DNA from: Lucifuga dentata | Taxonomy: Eukaryota > Chordata > Actinopteri > Ophidiiformes > Bythitidae | Reading direction: 5' to 3' | Assembly (NCBI GenBank): GCA_014773175.1 | Contig: VXCM01001336.1 | Location: 186,001 to 250,000 of the forward strand | DNA length: 64,000 nt | Part shown: in pieces, positions 39,866-54,800 of the stretch | Position numbering within the stretch: the first letter of the stretch is position 1 | Layout: every line of letters starts with the position of its first letter | Notes under the pieces: generated by a model | Seen by the model: only the letters and a program-made list of their open reading frames with translations | What the model was told of the DNA's origin: nothing | The model's database searches: none | Program-made: the position numbers and the translations under genes

Positions 39866-42635
39866 CAGAGGCCTGGGGAGAGAGCTCTTCCCTGGCCCTG
39901 GACCTCATGATCAGTAGGCACAAAATAAACCCACCACTGCAAAATTATTCAGGAGCACAGAGAGTCTGTGTGGACATGATAAAGCATCATTTCATGAAGA
40001 ACAATACAGTCTTTGACACTTCAAGAGAGAAGAACCTTCAACAAAAGGCAACCGTGTTGCTGCCACAAAGCTTGCATTTAAAACCACAGATGGAGAATCC
40101 TGCTCTGCCTAGGTGACACTAGGTGCCTTCAAAAACAACACAACAAGCAGAGATAAAACTGAGTCATTATGAAGATACTGAAAAAAAATCTGTAAAGATA
40201 GTGCGGGTTGAAGTATCTGAAGTCTTTCTTCCTTTGCCTTTGCTGTAGGTCCAAAATAATCCCCTCAACTGAGCGTATACGTATGCAAGAGCTTAAGCGT
40301 GTGCATGCATGCGCATGTGTGTGTGGGAAAATAAGCCAATGTCAGACTTGAGTCAGAAAATGGAATGCTAAGCTAATCTGAGATGCCGAGGGAGAGAATT
40401 TTATGCGTGTCCATAATCTTTGAGAAAAGTCACTTGATGGACAAACAAGGGACAAGCACCTTTTTAATAGTATTATAATAAACTTTCACAGCGAAAAAAG
40501 TTAATACAGTACTAAAACTAGAAATCAGCATTAACCTGAACATTTATTTGTTGTCCATGTGCCAGCATTTCTCTTAAAAAATTTTAACTTTTACATATAT
40601 TCTTTGGTGCATTGGATGGCGATCACACAGAGGACTGACATTGCCCTGGAGCTCTTGATAGCAAGAAGGCAACAAATAATCGTTGCTGTGCTACCACAGA
40701 AAACCAAGACAAAGTGAGACAGGTTGTGCATTAAAGATAAGTTAGGTTTACTATTAAACACTGTGTTTTACACCACAATGCCACAGTGCCCACGAGGCAT
40801 GCTGTTTACTCTCTGAACCCACTGAAAACAGTAAAAAAAAATATATACAGTATATATATGTGTGTGTGTGTGCAACTGTTTCTACTTTGGCTTGTGAGTC
40901 TGATCGCCATCTAAACGGATGAATGGAGTAAAATATATGTAAAGTTTTACAGTTAAACAGGATAGATTATTATTGTCACAAATATTTTCATGTGTAACCT
41001 CAAGCTTTTTTCACAAGCAGATTTGGTGCCATATTTCAAAATTATTGTATATAGATGAAATGTAATAATTGCAATTAGCCTTTTTCCTGTGTGGTTCAGG
41101 TGGGTTTCACGTGGAGGGGGAAAAGGGGTTGGGGGGGGTAATGAAGATTAATCATAGATTGCCAGCTTTAACATTATGTATTATTAATGCGCTCTTTGTT
41201 AAGCCTTCGCCCTCTAATGAAGACTGTATGTTCCAAAAAAGTGTATTTTCTCCCTACGGACTCTGAAAAAGGCATGTTACTGAAGCATTACTAGAATGGA
41301 TAGATTATGACGTGTAACTTAAAAAAGAGACTGCTTTATTTATTTGCATCCTGCTCCTGTGAAATGTACTACTCAGCATGCGTTAAGAGGAAAATATATA
41401 AGAGGTATGAACATAACATCTTACTGTGGGAAAACTGAGTGAATACCTGAAAGGCTCCAGAATTGCAGCAATAATAATATATACTATGTGAAAAAATAAT
41501 ATGTGAATAAATTATTATGCAACTGCTGTGTAATGATTGGCATACTGTATATGAGAGTGAGAATTACTATAGGAATCTTAGTATTGTCATGATCTTTTTC
41601 AGTTGTTTTTCCGTGAGATTACTGTCGCTATAAGGTTTCTACACAAACTTAAGACACATTAACAGAGGCTTACTGCTTGTGATTCCATAAAAAGTGCAGT
41701 TCTCAAGCTGTGAAGGTGTGGAACAGAGAAGAAGGCAACTTGTTTGGGTCTGAAGAATGTGGAGATGACTTGGCCGATCCAGAGGAAGTGATGCAGAGGC
41801 CTGAAAGCAGCAGTCTGGAAAACAGGATCAGATCAAATAGCTTTTCATACATTTGTACAAGATTACTGTCATACTGTCACTTTAACTCAGCTGATCAGTA
41901 GTGGAAAAATACTTTGTCTACTTGACAGTTTCGCTGGTCCTCACACAGTCATCATACACAGCTGTGTGTATTTGAAATGAAAAACTGCCGTTCATGCATG
42001 TGTGCAGCATGAATACAATAGGGTGCTTTTAGCTGCGCAGATTCAAAACCTGCTTGTCCTCTATTATTTAACACTGAGAAATGATACATCTCTGAGAAAA
42101 TAGATCACATAAGTGTACACTGAGTTTCTGCTGATAAATTATAGATATTTATCCAGTTTTGTTCCATGAAATCACACTAATTTGCACTGACAATTTCCCC
42201 CTTTTTTTTTTTTTTTTTTTTTTTTGGAGTAAAATCTTATTTTTACAGTAACATTGCTCTGTCTCACATTTCTCTGGCTCAACCTGACAGGTAAGCAGGT
42301 GAGCTATTAGAGCAGATGTGATCATTTCAGTAAGAGCAAGGTTACTCAGTGAGAAAAGAAAGGTGTGGGGGCGGTGAACCTTTTAGCGTTATTAAACCTT
42401 CAGTCAGTACACGCTGCATTTGGCTACATCCTGGGGGACACTGAAAACACAGTGGGAATAAAGGAAGGGGGACAAGGGTGATGAAGAGGTGTGTTAATAA
42501 AGCTGATTGTCTGATCGGATGTAAGGTAATGAATTTGTGGTTATTCATTCGCTTAAAGGCTATGCTGTGCTCTTATTGACATGTGGATAGCAGTGATTGA
42601 CTCTCTGTGTGTGATACATTTGCAATAACAAGCAT

Positions 42636-42639
<4 letters not shown>

Positions 42640-42695
<56 letters not shown>

Positions 42696-42696
42696 T
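42640..42696. repeat. (CT)n(CA)n compound microsatellite
   Basis: A CT run passing directly into a CA run. Confidence 0.95.
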
Positions 42697-43630
42697 GTCA
42701 AACGCACTGCTGAGGATGTAGGCAAGCCAGTTGCTGTAGTGACAGGAGGGCAGTAATGATGTTGAAATCAGCAGCAGGCAGTCACAGCACAGCGCCATTT
42801 TTACCACCATCAGTCCACATGAACCTATGGAATACATTCAGATTTAAGCTATTTGATCTAAAAAGTTGGGAACATTTAAGAGAAAAAGTTAGAAACTTGC
42901 TCTGTTGAACTTTATTTTGCAGTGTTGCAGCTATGGTGAACACTGACTAATGGAGCACTCATACTTCCTGACAATCGTGCTGTGTAAAATGGCTAATAGA
43001 GCAGAAACTGTAGGTGTATTGATAGGTGGTAGTATTTAATTTACTAAATAATATCATAATTTACTTAAAAAAAAAACCCTTTATACCAAAAACTTGCATC
43101 CTAGGAAAAGCACAGGCATAATAACATGATGGCTCCGTTCCATTCGACCGTCAGTAAGCCTTTAACTAAACTGAATGCAGCCAATGTTAGCCTACAGCCT
43201 AGCATAGTATCGATAAAAATGTTTTTTTTAAAAAGAAAAAAAAACTTAAACTATTATTATTCAACATTTTGATGTTAACACTGAATCACATGGGCCAGTG
43301 TAATGTGAAACAGTGGCTTGTAATAACAAAACCACAGAGAATTATCATAAAACTGTGCTCTAAGGTAGTCGCCACTTTTGGCTAATTGTTTAGCAGTTAC
43401 ACCTGGATTTGTAGGTGACCAATTTGCCTGATCAGCCTCGCTCCAGCGGTAGAAGCAGCTGATTCCCAAAAACACAAACAAGCAAACAAACGAACAAAAC
43501 AGTCAAACAGCAAGCTAAACACTATTTTTTTCTCTCAGGAGTTTGTGGAGACCAAAACAGAGTTAAAAGGAGAGTGAATAATGGGTTTACCGTACATACC
43601 GAAGTTGCTATGCTAACATGCTCACATTAA

Positions 43631-44172
43631 AGGACCATACCGGCCATTTTGCATGTTTGAGCTCATACTGTATATCCAAATTTCAAACATGGTACATTAC
43701 TGACAACCATTTCCCAAAGGATAAAACTGTATTTCAGCTTTCCTGATATTTTGCAAAATCACTTAATCTTTCAAAATTAAATATTCAAGCAATACACCCA
43801 CCTTAAAAATCAGTGTTTCGCCTGCTAATAGTTATGCAGCCTTATGAAATAACGGTAGTTTAAATTTTTCAATAAATGCAAGTCTTCTTTTTGGGACTAT
43901 ATTCCCTGGTGGAGACCTACATTCACTCCGCACTGTTGTAACTTCAAAAAAAAAAACTTCACGAAGATGGATTACCTATCCCAAGAATGTTTCAAGTATC
44001 AACAAGTTGATTTTAATAGCGTACCAGAATGAACTGAAATCAATGGCGGTCTGGAAGGTAGTAACAAAATCTTTTAATTCACTGTTCCACTAGTATGCTT
44101 TGGGAAATGATTGTCAGTAACATTAGGTGTATGAAAATTGATTAGGCTTAAACATGCAAAATGAATGGTCCT
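43631..44172 (+). mobile_element. TTAA-flanked inverted-repeat element, copy 3 (full length)
   Basis: TTAA at 43627-43630 and 44173-44176. Terminal inverted repeats begin AGGACCAT and share TTTTGCATGTTT and ACTGACAACCATTTCCCAAA with the opposite end, extending ~100 bp with mismatches. 542 bp, no coding capacity: a MITE. TTAA targets suggest piggyBac-type mobilisation, but since TTAAAGGACC is itself repeated in inverted form, a TA or TAA target cannot be excluded. Confidence 0.8.
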
Positions 44173-45571
44173 TTAAGCCAGCTTGTTTTGGAGATATTCG
44201 CCACCTGGTGAGGAAAATCGATTAATATGGTGTAAGTATTGTAGGTTTTAAATATGGATTGCTAATTTAAATTTCAGTTCTATAATTTATCAGTGTTTTA
44301 CTGCTATATTTAGAAGTGAAGAGTGGCTAGGACTAAGATATTATAGTTTATGCTGCTGAGGCCTATTCATGCACAAGGTCTACTTCATCTTTGGCTGACA
44401 GCAGTGCCTACAGCAAGAGACGCGCAGGTATTTCCATTATGCATGGATAATTATTTTACTCACCCAACACCCACATGCCCCCACACTTGTTCACACTATA
44501 CAGAATATACAGAATGAATTCAACCTACATCATACAAGGTCATCTTACCTGCTTACTTTTGCTTCAAAACATGCAAATCAACTGTTTAATGCAGCATGTA
44601 ACCATATGTATGGTTAGGGGCACTGCAAGATATATGAATTTAAAATAAAGAAAAGAAGGTTGAACATGATTATATAAATGATAGACAATGACAAATAAAT
44701 AACAAAATGGCCTGGAAAAACATGCCCACATGGATTGGCTGGCAGGTTCAACTTCAACAAATAAGGCTTATGGTTTCATTTTAATTTTCCACTGGAGTGA
44801 ATTATACCCCATTTGTAAGAGGCAGGAAATTTTATAAATCATAGGAGAGTAAACGAGCTCACTAATATAATAAAATGATCAAGCATTTCAAACATTTGCA
44901 AGAAGCACATCAATTTGATTGGCATGTTATTGAATCTTTAGGTCCTTCCACTATCCATGGGATGATATGGTCATCCTGACATTTAGGTTATTTCTGGGGA
45001 CAGTTTGCTGTTTAAAATGTCCTTTGTGCAGATACAGAATCTATATAAGAAATCAGTAGATACAGACATGCTTGTTCCACATATGCAGTGCCATCTTTAA
45101 GTTCCTAAATGCTGAACAGGCACATGTGACTTTGCTTTTTGGTATCCTGGGGTATATACAGTAATGCACCCATCTGTGTAAGTCTCTTAGTGTATGCTTG
45201 GTTTGACAAGGCAGGTGCAGCTTTTGTAGTGATTGATCTTACATCGTTTTGTGTGGCTGGTTTATCCTATTACCTGTTTTAAGAGGCTCTATCAGTGCAA
45301 CTTCCCAACACAGTAAAAAGAAAATGGCTAGAAATGACTCCTGAATCTTTGTAACAACAACTTAGTTTCATGTCTTGCTGCCCTGCACCTTTTATTTGTT
45401 ACTTTGACCCTACTCTCAGCATGTATCAGTGTTAGATTGACTGGCCATTTCCACACATTCACCCCAGCCTTTTCCTCAAATTTTCATCTCCTCTGTGACC
45501 TTCTCTGCACAGCTGATTCATGTTATTGTATCAGTAATAAGATGAGACCTTGGAGAAGAATCATAGCATTA

Positions 45572-46046
45572 TTCCTCTCTTGTGCTCCCTGGGTCTTTCC
45601 CTCGCTCCCTCTCCACTCATTCATAGAGATAAAACTGGAGTAGGTTTATTCCTCTCTCGAGCCTGCTCCTCTTCTATCCTCTCTGTTACACCTCCCTCTC
45701 GTGTCTCGGACCATCAGTTTGTGTCATTCTTCATTCTCCTCTCCACAAGTTGACTTGGTCTCCTTTTGTGTTATCCCTACTTGGCACATTCTTCTCTCTC
45801 TCTCTCCCCCCCCCCCCCCCCCCCCCCCCCCNCTCTCTCTCTCTCTCTGCTATTCCTCTCTGTCCACCTGCTCTTCTCCTCCTCCACCTGACTCATTCAT
45901 CTCTCTCCTTCCACTGATTTCTCCTCCTCCACATTTCATTCTGCCCTCCTACCTTCCTCTCACCTTCCCTTTCCTGTAGACCTTCCCTTGACTTTCCACT
46001 CTCACCTGGCACTCACTTTTCAGAGAGAAATCAAGCGAATCCAATG

Positions 46047-46086
<40 letters not shown>
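45572..46086. repeat. Pyrimidine-rich block with (C)n and (CT)n runs
   Basis: Over 500 bp dominated by C and T on the + strand, with a C-run ending at an N (45832) and (CT)n at 45835-45848 and about 46049-46085. Confidence 0.85.
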
Positions 46087-46087
<1 letters not shown>

Positions 46088-47063
46088 AGTCTTGCCTCTC
46101 TTCTTTATTTCTGTCTGTCACAGCTGATGAAGCAATGCCAAAATCCAATCTTCTGCTTAACTGCAGAAAAGCCTTTCTCACCCTACTCCAAACTGTCTTT
46201 CACCCTGAGTCTTAGCTTCTTTCTCTCCACCAGCCTTCATTATCTTGTTTTATAACTCTACTGATGCTGGTCTCTCTCCCTAGATGATGTCCTGGAAATA
46301 GATATAAGCACATCGAGTATATATGCATCTTGTCCAGTGATATTATTTAAAACTACGTCATTTGCATCCAACCCTCAAGAGCCAATCATGACTACTCTGT
46401 TATCTTACTGGATTTTGTTCAGGTTTTGGGAACTTCCTGAGTGTTAGATTTGGGGTATATCTCAACTACTAACACCTCAACTAACTTTGCACTACATTCA
46501 GCTTGAATCCAACTCTAGTGCTGCTCTTCCGGTAATTAGGAAATGGGAAAAACATACTGACAGCAATGCACTTGAGTTTCATGCCACAGGATATAGAAGA
46601 TGAGTAGCAGGACTGTAATTTCCTCCTTTCCTCCTGGCAAACTGCTCCTAGCTGAACTAAACCAAATTTGGACATTAATATAGCTTTTATTTAAAACTAA
46701 AACTATTCCTACAGTGTGTAAAACAATGTGTGAACATGCAAACACACCATACAACCATTCACGGACATATAGTACCTTTAAAGATCCTGCTTATGCAAAC
46801 CTAAGTGTAATCATCCACTGGGAGCCAAAATTAGCCATTGCAGCTATACATCCAGTCTGTTTGTGCTCAGTCCTCCCAGAATAGCACAACAGCACAATCA
46901 TTACTGGATGATTAGAATAGGTTGATGATCTGAGAAGCTACAGGTCATTTAATGTGGATTCTCTTTTTCTAAACCTGCATGGCTGTGCAGTCTACTATCA
47001 AATGACATTGAAGAACATTTATGGGAATAGAAATTTTTTACGATCTAACAAGAAGGCTGTTTG

Positions 47064-47515
47064 AGTTAGCACATACCTCCGCCAAGGATTTGATAGTCGG
47101 GGATGCAAACAACTTTGGCAGCCAATTGTAGCAAATGGTAAAGAGTATCAAAAAACAAAGTGATAATTTTTTACTGGCTTGGTCCAGACATTCTACTTGC
47201 AAAATCTAGTCAGAAATGGGTGTGACCTATATGGCTGGCTGCAACTGGATCCAAGGAATCCAGAAAAAAAAAAAAAAAAAANAAAAAAAAAAAAAAAAAT
47301 CTATAAAAAGTTATAAGCCAAAACATGAATGTAGATATTACAGCGCCACCATCAGGTCGATCAGTGTAATTTCACCTCCAAAATTAAATCACGTCTTCCT
47401 CTTGACATTATCTATGTGTCCCCTAAATTTTATCCAAATCCATCCATAACTTTTCAAGACAAACTGCTAACAAACTAACAAACAAAACAAATGCTGGTGA
47501 TCACATAACCTCCTT
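47064..47515 (-). repeat. Old dispersed repeat, copy 1
   Basis: Reads ACCTCCGCCAAGGATTTG at the left and CTGCTAACAAACTAACAAAC near the right; the reverse complement resembles the common fish repeat that ends in TTGGCGGAGGT. An A-rich tract with N (47263-47300) interrupts it. Borders approximate. Confidence 0.45.
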
Positions 47516-48755
47516 GTTGGATGTAAAAATATTAAAACTTTTACTAAGCACAGTAGATAAGGGCACTTCTTCAGGCCTACAACTAATAATTGTGAATATT
47601 CTCCATTTAGTTCTCATTACTAGCGTACATGCCCTTCACAGACTCAGTCCCTCCACCTGAGCAGAGGATGTCGGCGTTCCTCTCAGGTGTCCATTCTCCT
47701 GAGGTTGTGATTTACAGCCAAAGCAAAAAGCCACTGGCAGGTTTAACACCTTTGTTCAGTCCAGCTCCCTGGCTAAAGATAACAAAGGTGACAGCATTAA
47801 ACACCTGCTGCTTCTTCTCTGCAGGGCATCGATTGAGACGTCTACCAAATACTGACTATGAGACCAGACATTTAGACTCCAATATAACATGGAGAAACAT
47901 TACATATTTTGCAAAGACAAAGAGCATCATCCATACACAGGACTGGCCATGGACCATTGGCTGAAGATTGTTCTCCTCTCTCCATACTCATCCCCCACCT
48001 ATGTACATGTGGCTTCCAGATCAATAAACTACGGTAGCAAGTCTAATCTTATTTCCTAATTGCACCAGATAGCATGTAGGTGTTATCAATCAGCTGCTTT
48101 TGATCAACAGAGGTCAAAAACTAGGTTCTTCTCTTTTCAAGGACTACGCTATACAAGCTATATGCAGCTATGAGACAAAGATTTCTATTTGTTCTCTTCT
48201 TGCCTATGTGCACAATTACTGTACCTTAAGTTTCTATGCTGAAAATCTCCATAACGTTACAGTTTATTTAATCAACAGCATCACCTTAATACAAGACATA
48301 AAAATAAATAAATAAATAAAAAATAAAAAAGCGATGTTATATTTATGGTCACATTAAAAATAAGAGACGCTACAATCATCAAGTTTCGAGTAGAATGCAA
48401 TATTGATACAAGTCATAATTTAGTAATGAAATTACTGCTGTCATCAACATTTCTGCCTTGAACATGTCTATTGCAAAGTAGACCCTTTTTTTTGCACAGC
48501 AGCTCCCCATCTCATCCCATTACAGAGAGAGACGGAGTGTGGAAGATTTACGTGGACATTTATGGGTCAAAGCTTAGAGGTTAATTGTCAACAGAGTGAA
48601 TGGTCTGCAGTTTGAAGTTATTGGCCTGGCTCAACCTGAAATACAGCGCCTCCAAGAGGAAGAGATTGCAAACTGCAGCTCTTACTTTGAAAAACAAACT
48701 AGAAAATGAGCAAATTTTCCTACAGTTATTTGGTAATAATCACATTGTATAATGA

Positions 48756-48779
48756 AAGAGAGAGAGAGAGAGAGAGAGA
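48756..48779. repeat. (GA)n microsatellite
   Basis: About 12 GA units. Confidence 0.9.
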
Positions 48780-51629
48780 TCCTGGAAACTAGCACAAACT
48801 GAGGCTGAGCAAACGTGATAATCTATTAAAGGGCATTTTGTTTTAATGAGTTTCCTCTGTGAAGTTCAACGTGAGGAGACAGCAGATCTATGCAGATCTA
48901 TGATCTATGTCATCCCTTTGCTAAAACTGTTATATTACATTGTGGTTATTTCTCTTTTCTAAGTGAAGAAAAGCAGTGCACCTTGAGAATTTGCACAGAG
49001 TTTAAAAAGATTGTGCCTGCTGTGTATTCACCTCATTACTGGTATTTTGTCCTCAGGGATCAAACGCTGCTGGACCACCTATGGTTTTAATCCAGACTTC
49101 TTTATTCATCCACATATCTCATCATCACACCTCCCACAGCTCACTGCCACTGATGACTGAGGCTGCACGCATGAAATGTTCTGAAAATTAAAAGCTAAAA
49201 AGAAAAATTAAATAAATAAAATTCCCTTTGAGCCATGCAGAGATCCAGTGAGGACCAGCACAATCATCATGGCAGTAAGAGACAAGCTTTACTTCAGTCA
49301 CATGCCTAATGTAACACAGATACAATAAATGAAGAAAATGTATTAATTCATTTATATATTATATTAAACAATGGACAAAAAGATAAACTCCACCCTTGGC
49401 TTGCTAACATTTTATTTTTTTTATTATCTGGATAATCACACAGCAGTTCAAGCTTCATGCAATAAAAGAACACGTGTATGGGCTTTAATAATGTAAACAT
49501 CAGGTTGACATTTTAAGATTCAATCTAATTTTCTTTACTTTTCTTTAATTATATTTGGCTCTAATGATCTGAATATGTGGCTGCTGCTGCATTAAAACGT
49601 GTTTTTATAGCAGAGCAAAATTTAGTAAGAAATATTTTATAGGTCAGATTTTGTTCCACAATATTTAAAGTGTAAAAACCAACCACAGAGCTCATATTGT
49701 ATGTCTGTATACGAACATCCATTCTACATTAAATTAAAATTAATTTTCACAGTTAAATTTATTTTTCATGGCTTAACATGGCTGGGTGGGGGTTATACCC
49801 AAAGGTTTCTCTTTATTATTCATCTGAGTCTAAAAACAATATGACTTGTACTTCATTTTTCTGAAGATGCCCATGGTGCTCTGTTCCCATTTTCCATCTG
49901 TTAAGGTACATTGTCTTATGCTGTGATGGCATCATATGTTATGATGAGTCTGCATAGCTTTCAGTTCACCAGGCAGCTCATTTTCAATTAGCAGCTCTCA
50001 GCACGTTCAGCGGCTCCCAGCAGTGTGTCCTTTCACCTGAAAACCTGAGGACACATCATGGATTTTAAAAGTTCTCTGAAGACTGATTTAGGACAGGGTT
50101 GCTCTTATTCTCAGTTCTTTGACTCCAGAGGACAATGAGTATAATATATGAATGTTAATTTGTTGTCCCCTTAAAAAAAGACAATTAAAGCATTGTGTGC
50201 ATCTGTCTGCACCCTTACAGTGGAGTTAAAATTACACCACAGAGGAAGAATTTAGCCAAGTAACTGTCTGTGTCCTGTCCTCCTCTGAGCCACCAGATGT
50301 TGCTGTAGCGCAGAAATAGCCTGCAGCGACTAGGGGGCTGAGCAGTATTAGGGGTTAAAAAAAAAAAAAAAAAAANAAAAAAAAAAAAAAAAAAGACTTT
50401 CAAAAGTGAAACAGACATGCTAAGACAGTTTGTGAGACGCTGATCATTAATGAATCTTTTTCTGTTTAGTGGAACAATTGAATAAATTACAGAATAAATT
50501 TCTCACTAATGAAAACAAACGAGGTCACACTAAAATTACACTACCCCACTTAACCATGTAGATTAATGAGCAACTACTCTGTCCTGTATGATAAACAAAT
50601 TACTGACGTACAGTTTGAAAATCTTTTCTATTTCAATCATGTTGGAGTTAGCTATGTCTTAGAGATTTAAACAAAGCTGTAATTTATTTCATTTCTGTTG
50701 TGTATAATGAGGAATTTAATTAAAAGACAACATCTTGTACCACTTAAAAAATATGAAATATGAAAGCCTCATACCTCCAAATCATCTTAAATTGGAAACT
50801 GTTAATCATTCAAAGAAGATGTGTGAAACCCTTTTGGTGTGTCATAGATAACCAAAAAGATGCATTATAGTAAAGCTGCATGTTTTACTTCCTTTAAAAT
50901 TGATGTGGAATTTTGGAAATACAAAGTTTTCATTTGACAGCAACGTAAGGAGATGTCAATTTAGGTACTGTATGACATGGCACCGTTAACTGTGTTCAGG
51001 TGATAAATGTATTTCCAGTGAGAAAAACGGATTATCAGCTGCGTAAAACAGTTTCCAGCTCACCCACATGTGGAATTTCTCATCTGTGTGTATTTACACC
51101 ACTTACATGTTTACTGGATGAAGGTTCCCATGTTCCCACACACAGAGACCGGCTATCTGTCATCTGCTTGGAATTCCTTCACTCCCACCACACCCACTCC
51201 ACTCTCCACCTATGCCACTCGGGCTGCTGCATATTCACTATAGATACAGCTTGTCATATCAGTTTATTTCAGCAAAGTATAAATTATCACACAATTAAAC
51301 AAGAGGAGAAATTGTTGTAGACTTTTTGAAAGATTAAAGAGTATTGTACTTTTTTGGCCAACTCGTTGGATAATAAAATTAAATGATGAAGTAGAAGGGC
51401 ACTGATCACATACTTCCATCAAGACCGAACAAGCCTAGATAAAATTTGTCTTGTTCCAATAATATACTAGCCTAAAGAGAAAGAAATTATTATAATAAAC
51501 ATATTTTTTTCTATAGCTAGGTCTGTTACTATTAAAGATACATCAAAACATTAGCATGGTCGTATGTTTCTAGTCCTATTTGTTACTACACAGCAAATGC
51601 ACTAATGTGCTTCTTTCCAAGCATATATT

Positions 51630-51880
51630 CTAGTCTGCCAGATTTGGATCCTTATCCAGATCCAGACCAAATTGTGCCTGTTGATAGGTATCATGGGATA
51701 AATATGCTTGATTTTTGTCAATGAAACTGATGTATGACTTCTGAAGAAATTGTCATTGAAATTGATCTCAAAATAAGAAGTTAGCACCAATATTTAATAG
51801 GTTCTTCCTTGGGTCATACTCCACCTTTCCACCAAGTTTAGTCAAAATTGGAATGAAACGTGTTTTTAGTTGTGATAATT
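51630..51880 (-). repeat. Old dispersed repeat, copy 2 (partial)
   Basis: Contains GATTTGGATCCTTATCCAGA and CACCTTTCCACCAAGTTTAG, which are degenerate pieces of the same family as 60.2 kb in the other orientation (there GACAAAATTTGGTGATG and TTAGATCCATCCTGATCTAG). Old and diverged. Confidence 0.45.
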
Positions 51881-54800
51881 ATTAACCCTGTATATGTCCT
51901 GCAAGATGCATATCAGACTTGCAGTTTGGTGTTATGTGGCTGAAAATCAGCCAAAAGCATTGACATAAAACACAGTCAACCATGTTCCAGCATTACTTAA
52001 CAGCCACATTTTTACAAGGGGGAAAGTCATCATCTGGCTGAGATGATGACTTCACACTGCCAGCTCCCCGCAGTCTTATCATGTCTGATGTCATCGTCTA
52101 GTCTCAAAGTCCTGTCAGGTCCTAGCTTGCTCTTGTTGACATGGTTTACATGTCTGAAATTCCTTGGAAGGCCTCTCCTCTTGTTGTCATAGAAACTGGA
52201 TGTATTGTATATTTTCTGTTTTCTATTTTCTAATAAAGCAGTGCAGAGAGACAAAAGTCAGTCATTAGACGACATTCCAGTTTTCATAATTGCATTTTCA
52301 CTAACAGCTTTTGCGTGCTACAATGCGTCACGGCCTGTTCCTCTGCTCCCTCCTCATTTCGTCTTCATATGAAACTAAACAATGGAGGGGATTTACATTC
52401 CACAGCCGCCTGGTGTCTCTTTCTGTTTCAGACAGATTTCAGACACCACAAACTTTACCAGTTTGAATTAAGGTAATAAATAATACATGTGCTTCAGTGC
52501 TCTCTAATCACTGTCACTCCTTTCCTGCACTCCTCCAAACTGCACTGTTCTCCAGAAATTTATCACTCTGCTTCCTTCTTTCTAATCCTGACTTATTCTT
52601 AGTGGTAGAGGGAGAAATTTGGAGAATTCTTTTCAGTAACCACACCAACTATTTCGTCACATGCCTTCCTTTTTCCTCTCCTTCCTTTTGCTAAATAAGG
52701 AGTTTCCATTTGAGTGGAGGAACAGAGAAACAGCAAAATGGGCGGGCAAAAAACTGAAATAAGAGGACCTGCAGACACATCTTTCTCTCTCTTGCCCCCT
52801 CTTTCTGTTGAAGGTGGTGAAGTAATTTCAGACAAGGGGTGTTTGCTATATTTACATTGGCACTCCCCGTAGAGTGTGAACTGCATGAGCTGAGCAATTT
52901 GAAGCAGGAACATACCAACTGAAGCTCAAAGCCACTTGTATTCACCTTAAAGCTACTACATACCGTAAGTAAACTCTCTACTTCTTCTTGCTTTGGCTTG
53001 TAAGACCTCTTGGCCTCATTCATTCGTCTCACTCTTCTGGCTTCTGATGGGCAGTCAAGATTTTCTTTGTTTGCTTTTGTTCAGCTTTGTAATCATACTC
53101 TGAAAAACAACTAAAAGAAGTATAATGTATCATACACATCACTCTTGCTCTCTTTCTCATTGTATGGTCAAACACAGACAAACTGGATGAAACCTGCATT
53201 AATCAATAATCTCAATGCTTGGTTAATGTTTAGACGTTTCCATATAGATCAGATTCCTTCTGAATGACCCACCACTCTGTAAGTTATTGCATTGCAAAGT
53301 CCTGCTTCTTATATTTGATCTCTGCAGTTGTTTCATGTTTTGTTTTTTTAAGGCCTCAGAGTTTCAGCCAATGTTAGCAGGTTCAGCCCCTTATAAATTT
53401 CTCATAGGGCTTTAACATGCAGTGGGTGCTGTCTAATATACATTTTCTTTTTCAATATATGCACTGCACAGCACCACAGGGCATGATGTGGCAGTAAAAC
53501 TCTGCATGTGTGAGAGATTTTGTCACGTACTTTGGCACATTTATGGATGATGGTGAAAGCTTTATGTTCAAGAAAATGAACAAAAACACAATGAGATGAC
53601 GTTATGTAGCTTTCATGCTTAGTCTGTGACTTTAGGTGTGTTTGGCTTGCTCATAATATCTTCAAGTGATAAGGTAGAACACAGGACTGAAATAATAGGC
53701 TGATTCAGCAGCAGCTGTGCAGGTTAAAGGGAAATACGGGCATGCACTCTGAAGAAATCTGTTACAAATCCATTATTAAATTGACTCTGTCTTCTGATGG
53801 TTCACTTTTATACATCCCTTTTACAAATCTAGTTGCTTTTAGACAAATCTTCAAGCTTGAAACTGGTGACTTGAGTTACTGATAGGAAGGGCCAGAAAAA
53901 TTTGTGTGGGGGATGAGAATGAAAAAGACAACAGTAACAACAGGAGTAACATCAGAGTAAGACTTTTAACCCCAAATACAGAGGAGCTGCTCAGTGACCA
54001 AACACAGAGGAAGATGTTTGTACAGGGCAGCTCCCAGGTACTAACATGTGTCAGACAAAGCAGAGAATTAATGAAAAAGAGCATATAGCTCAAACTCTTG
54101 TGGAAATAAAGACTTAGAAATAATAATCATTTGAGTATGTGTATGTCTTTGTGTAATAGTGTTTCATTGTGTTATTATTTTTGTAAATAATGGTGAATAT
54201 GGCAAAATATGGAGAAAATGTTTGTCAGTGAGTTTTGAAATTTAAGATGTGCTATTATGTGTTACAGTCCCTGATTAGCGCTTTGCTAAAGCACAAATCT
54301 TAGATAAACTCCTTCTTGATACTTATTTTACCTTTTTTTTGCAAAAGCCAAAAATGTAGCTGCTGACTGACACCTTTCTATTGTGGGGTGTGACTGCTTG
54401 TAGTTGATTCTTGGTACAAGTCTACATCCTCCATAACGCACAAAAGGCTACTGCAGGGCCTGTCCTGCTATGTCAATACTTTAGTCTAGTTAGCTTTAAC
54501 AGTAAAGATCAGATTTGCAAAGATCAGAGACAGTCGTGCCTGAATACACAGAGCATTGTTTTTAATTACAGATAGTGGTACAACCTAACCTTGCAACATC
54601 CAACAATCAGCAGTATAGATGTATAGCTGAGTGATCAAAGTGCAGGTTAAAGGGTTACGACAAAGTAGCTTGTCTCACTTCATATCCCTCGACATTCATT
54701 CCATGCAGTCTAATGTGTGTTTATGGTGTTCTCTGGGACACCACAGATGGAAATCTTCTGATTGAGAAAGAGGCTGTTGGGGTTGTCAGATGTTTGGGTA

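Noticed and set aside
54203..54212. CAAAATATGG, a CArG-like motif upstream of tagln
   Set aside because: One mismatch to CC(A/T)6GG and ~1.9 kb from the ATG; without a mapped start site it cannot be called an SRF element.
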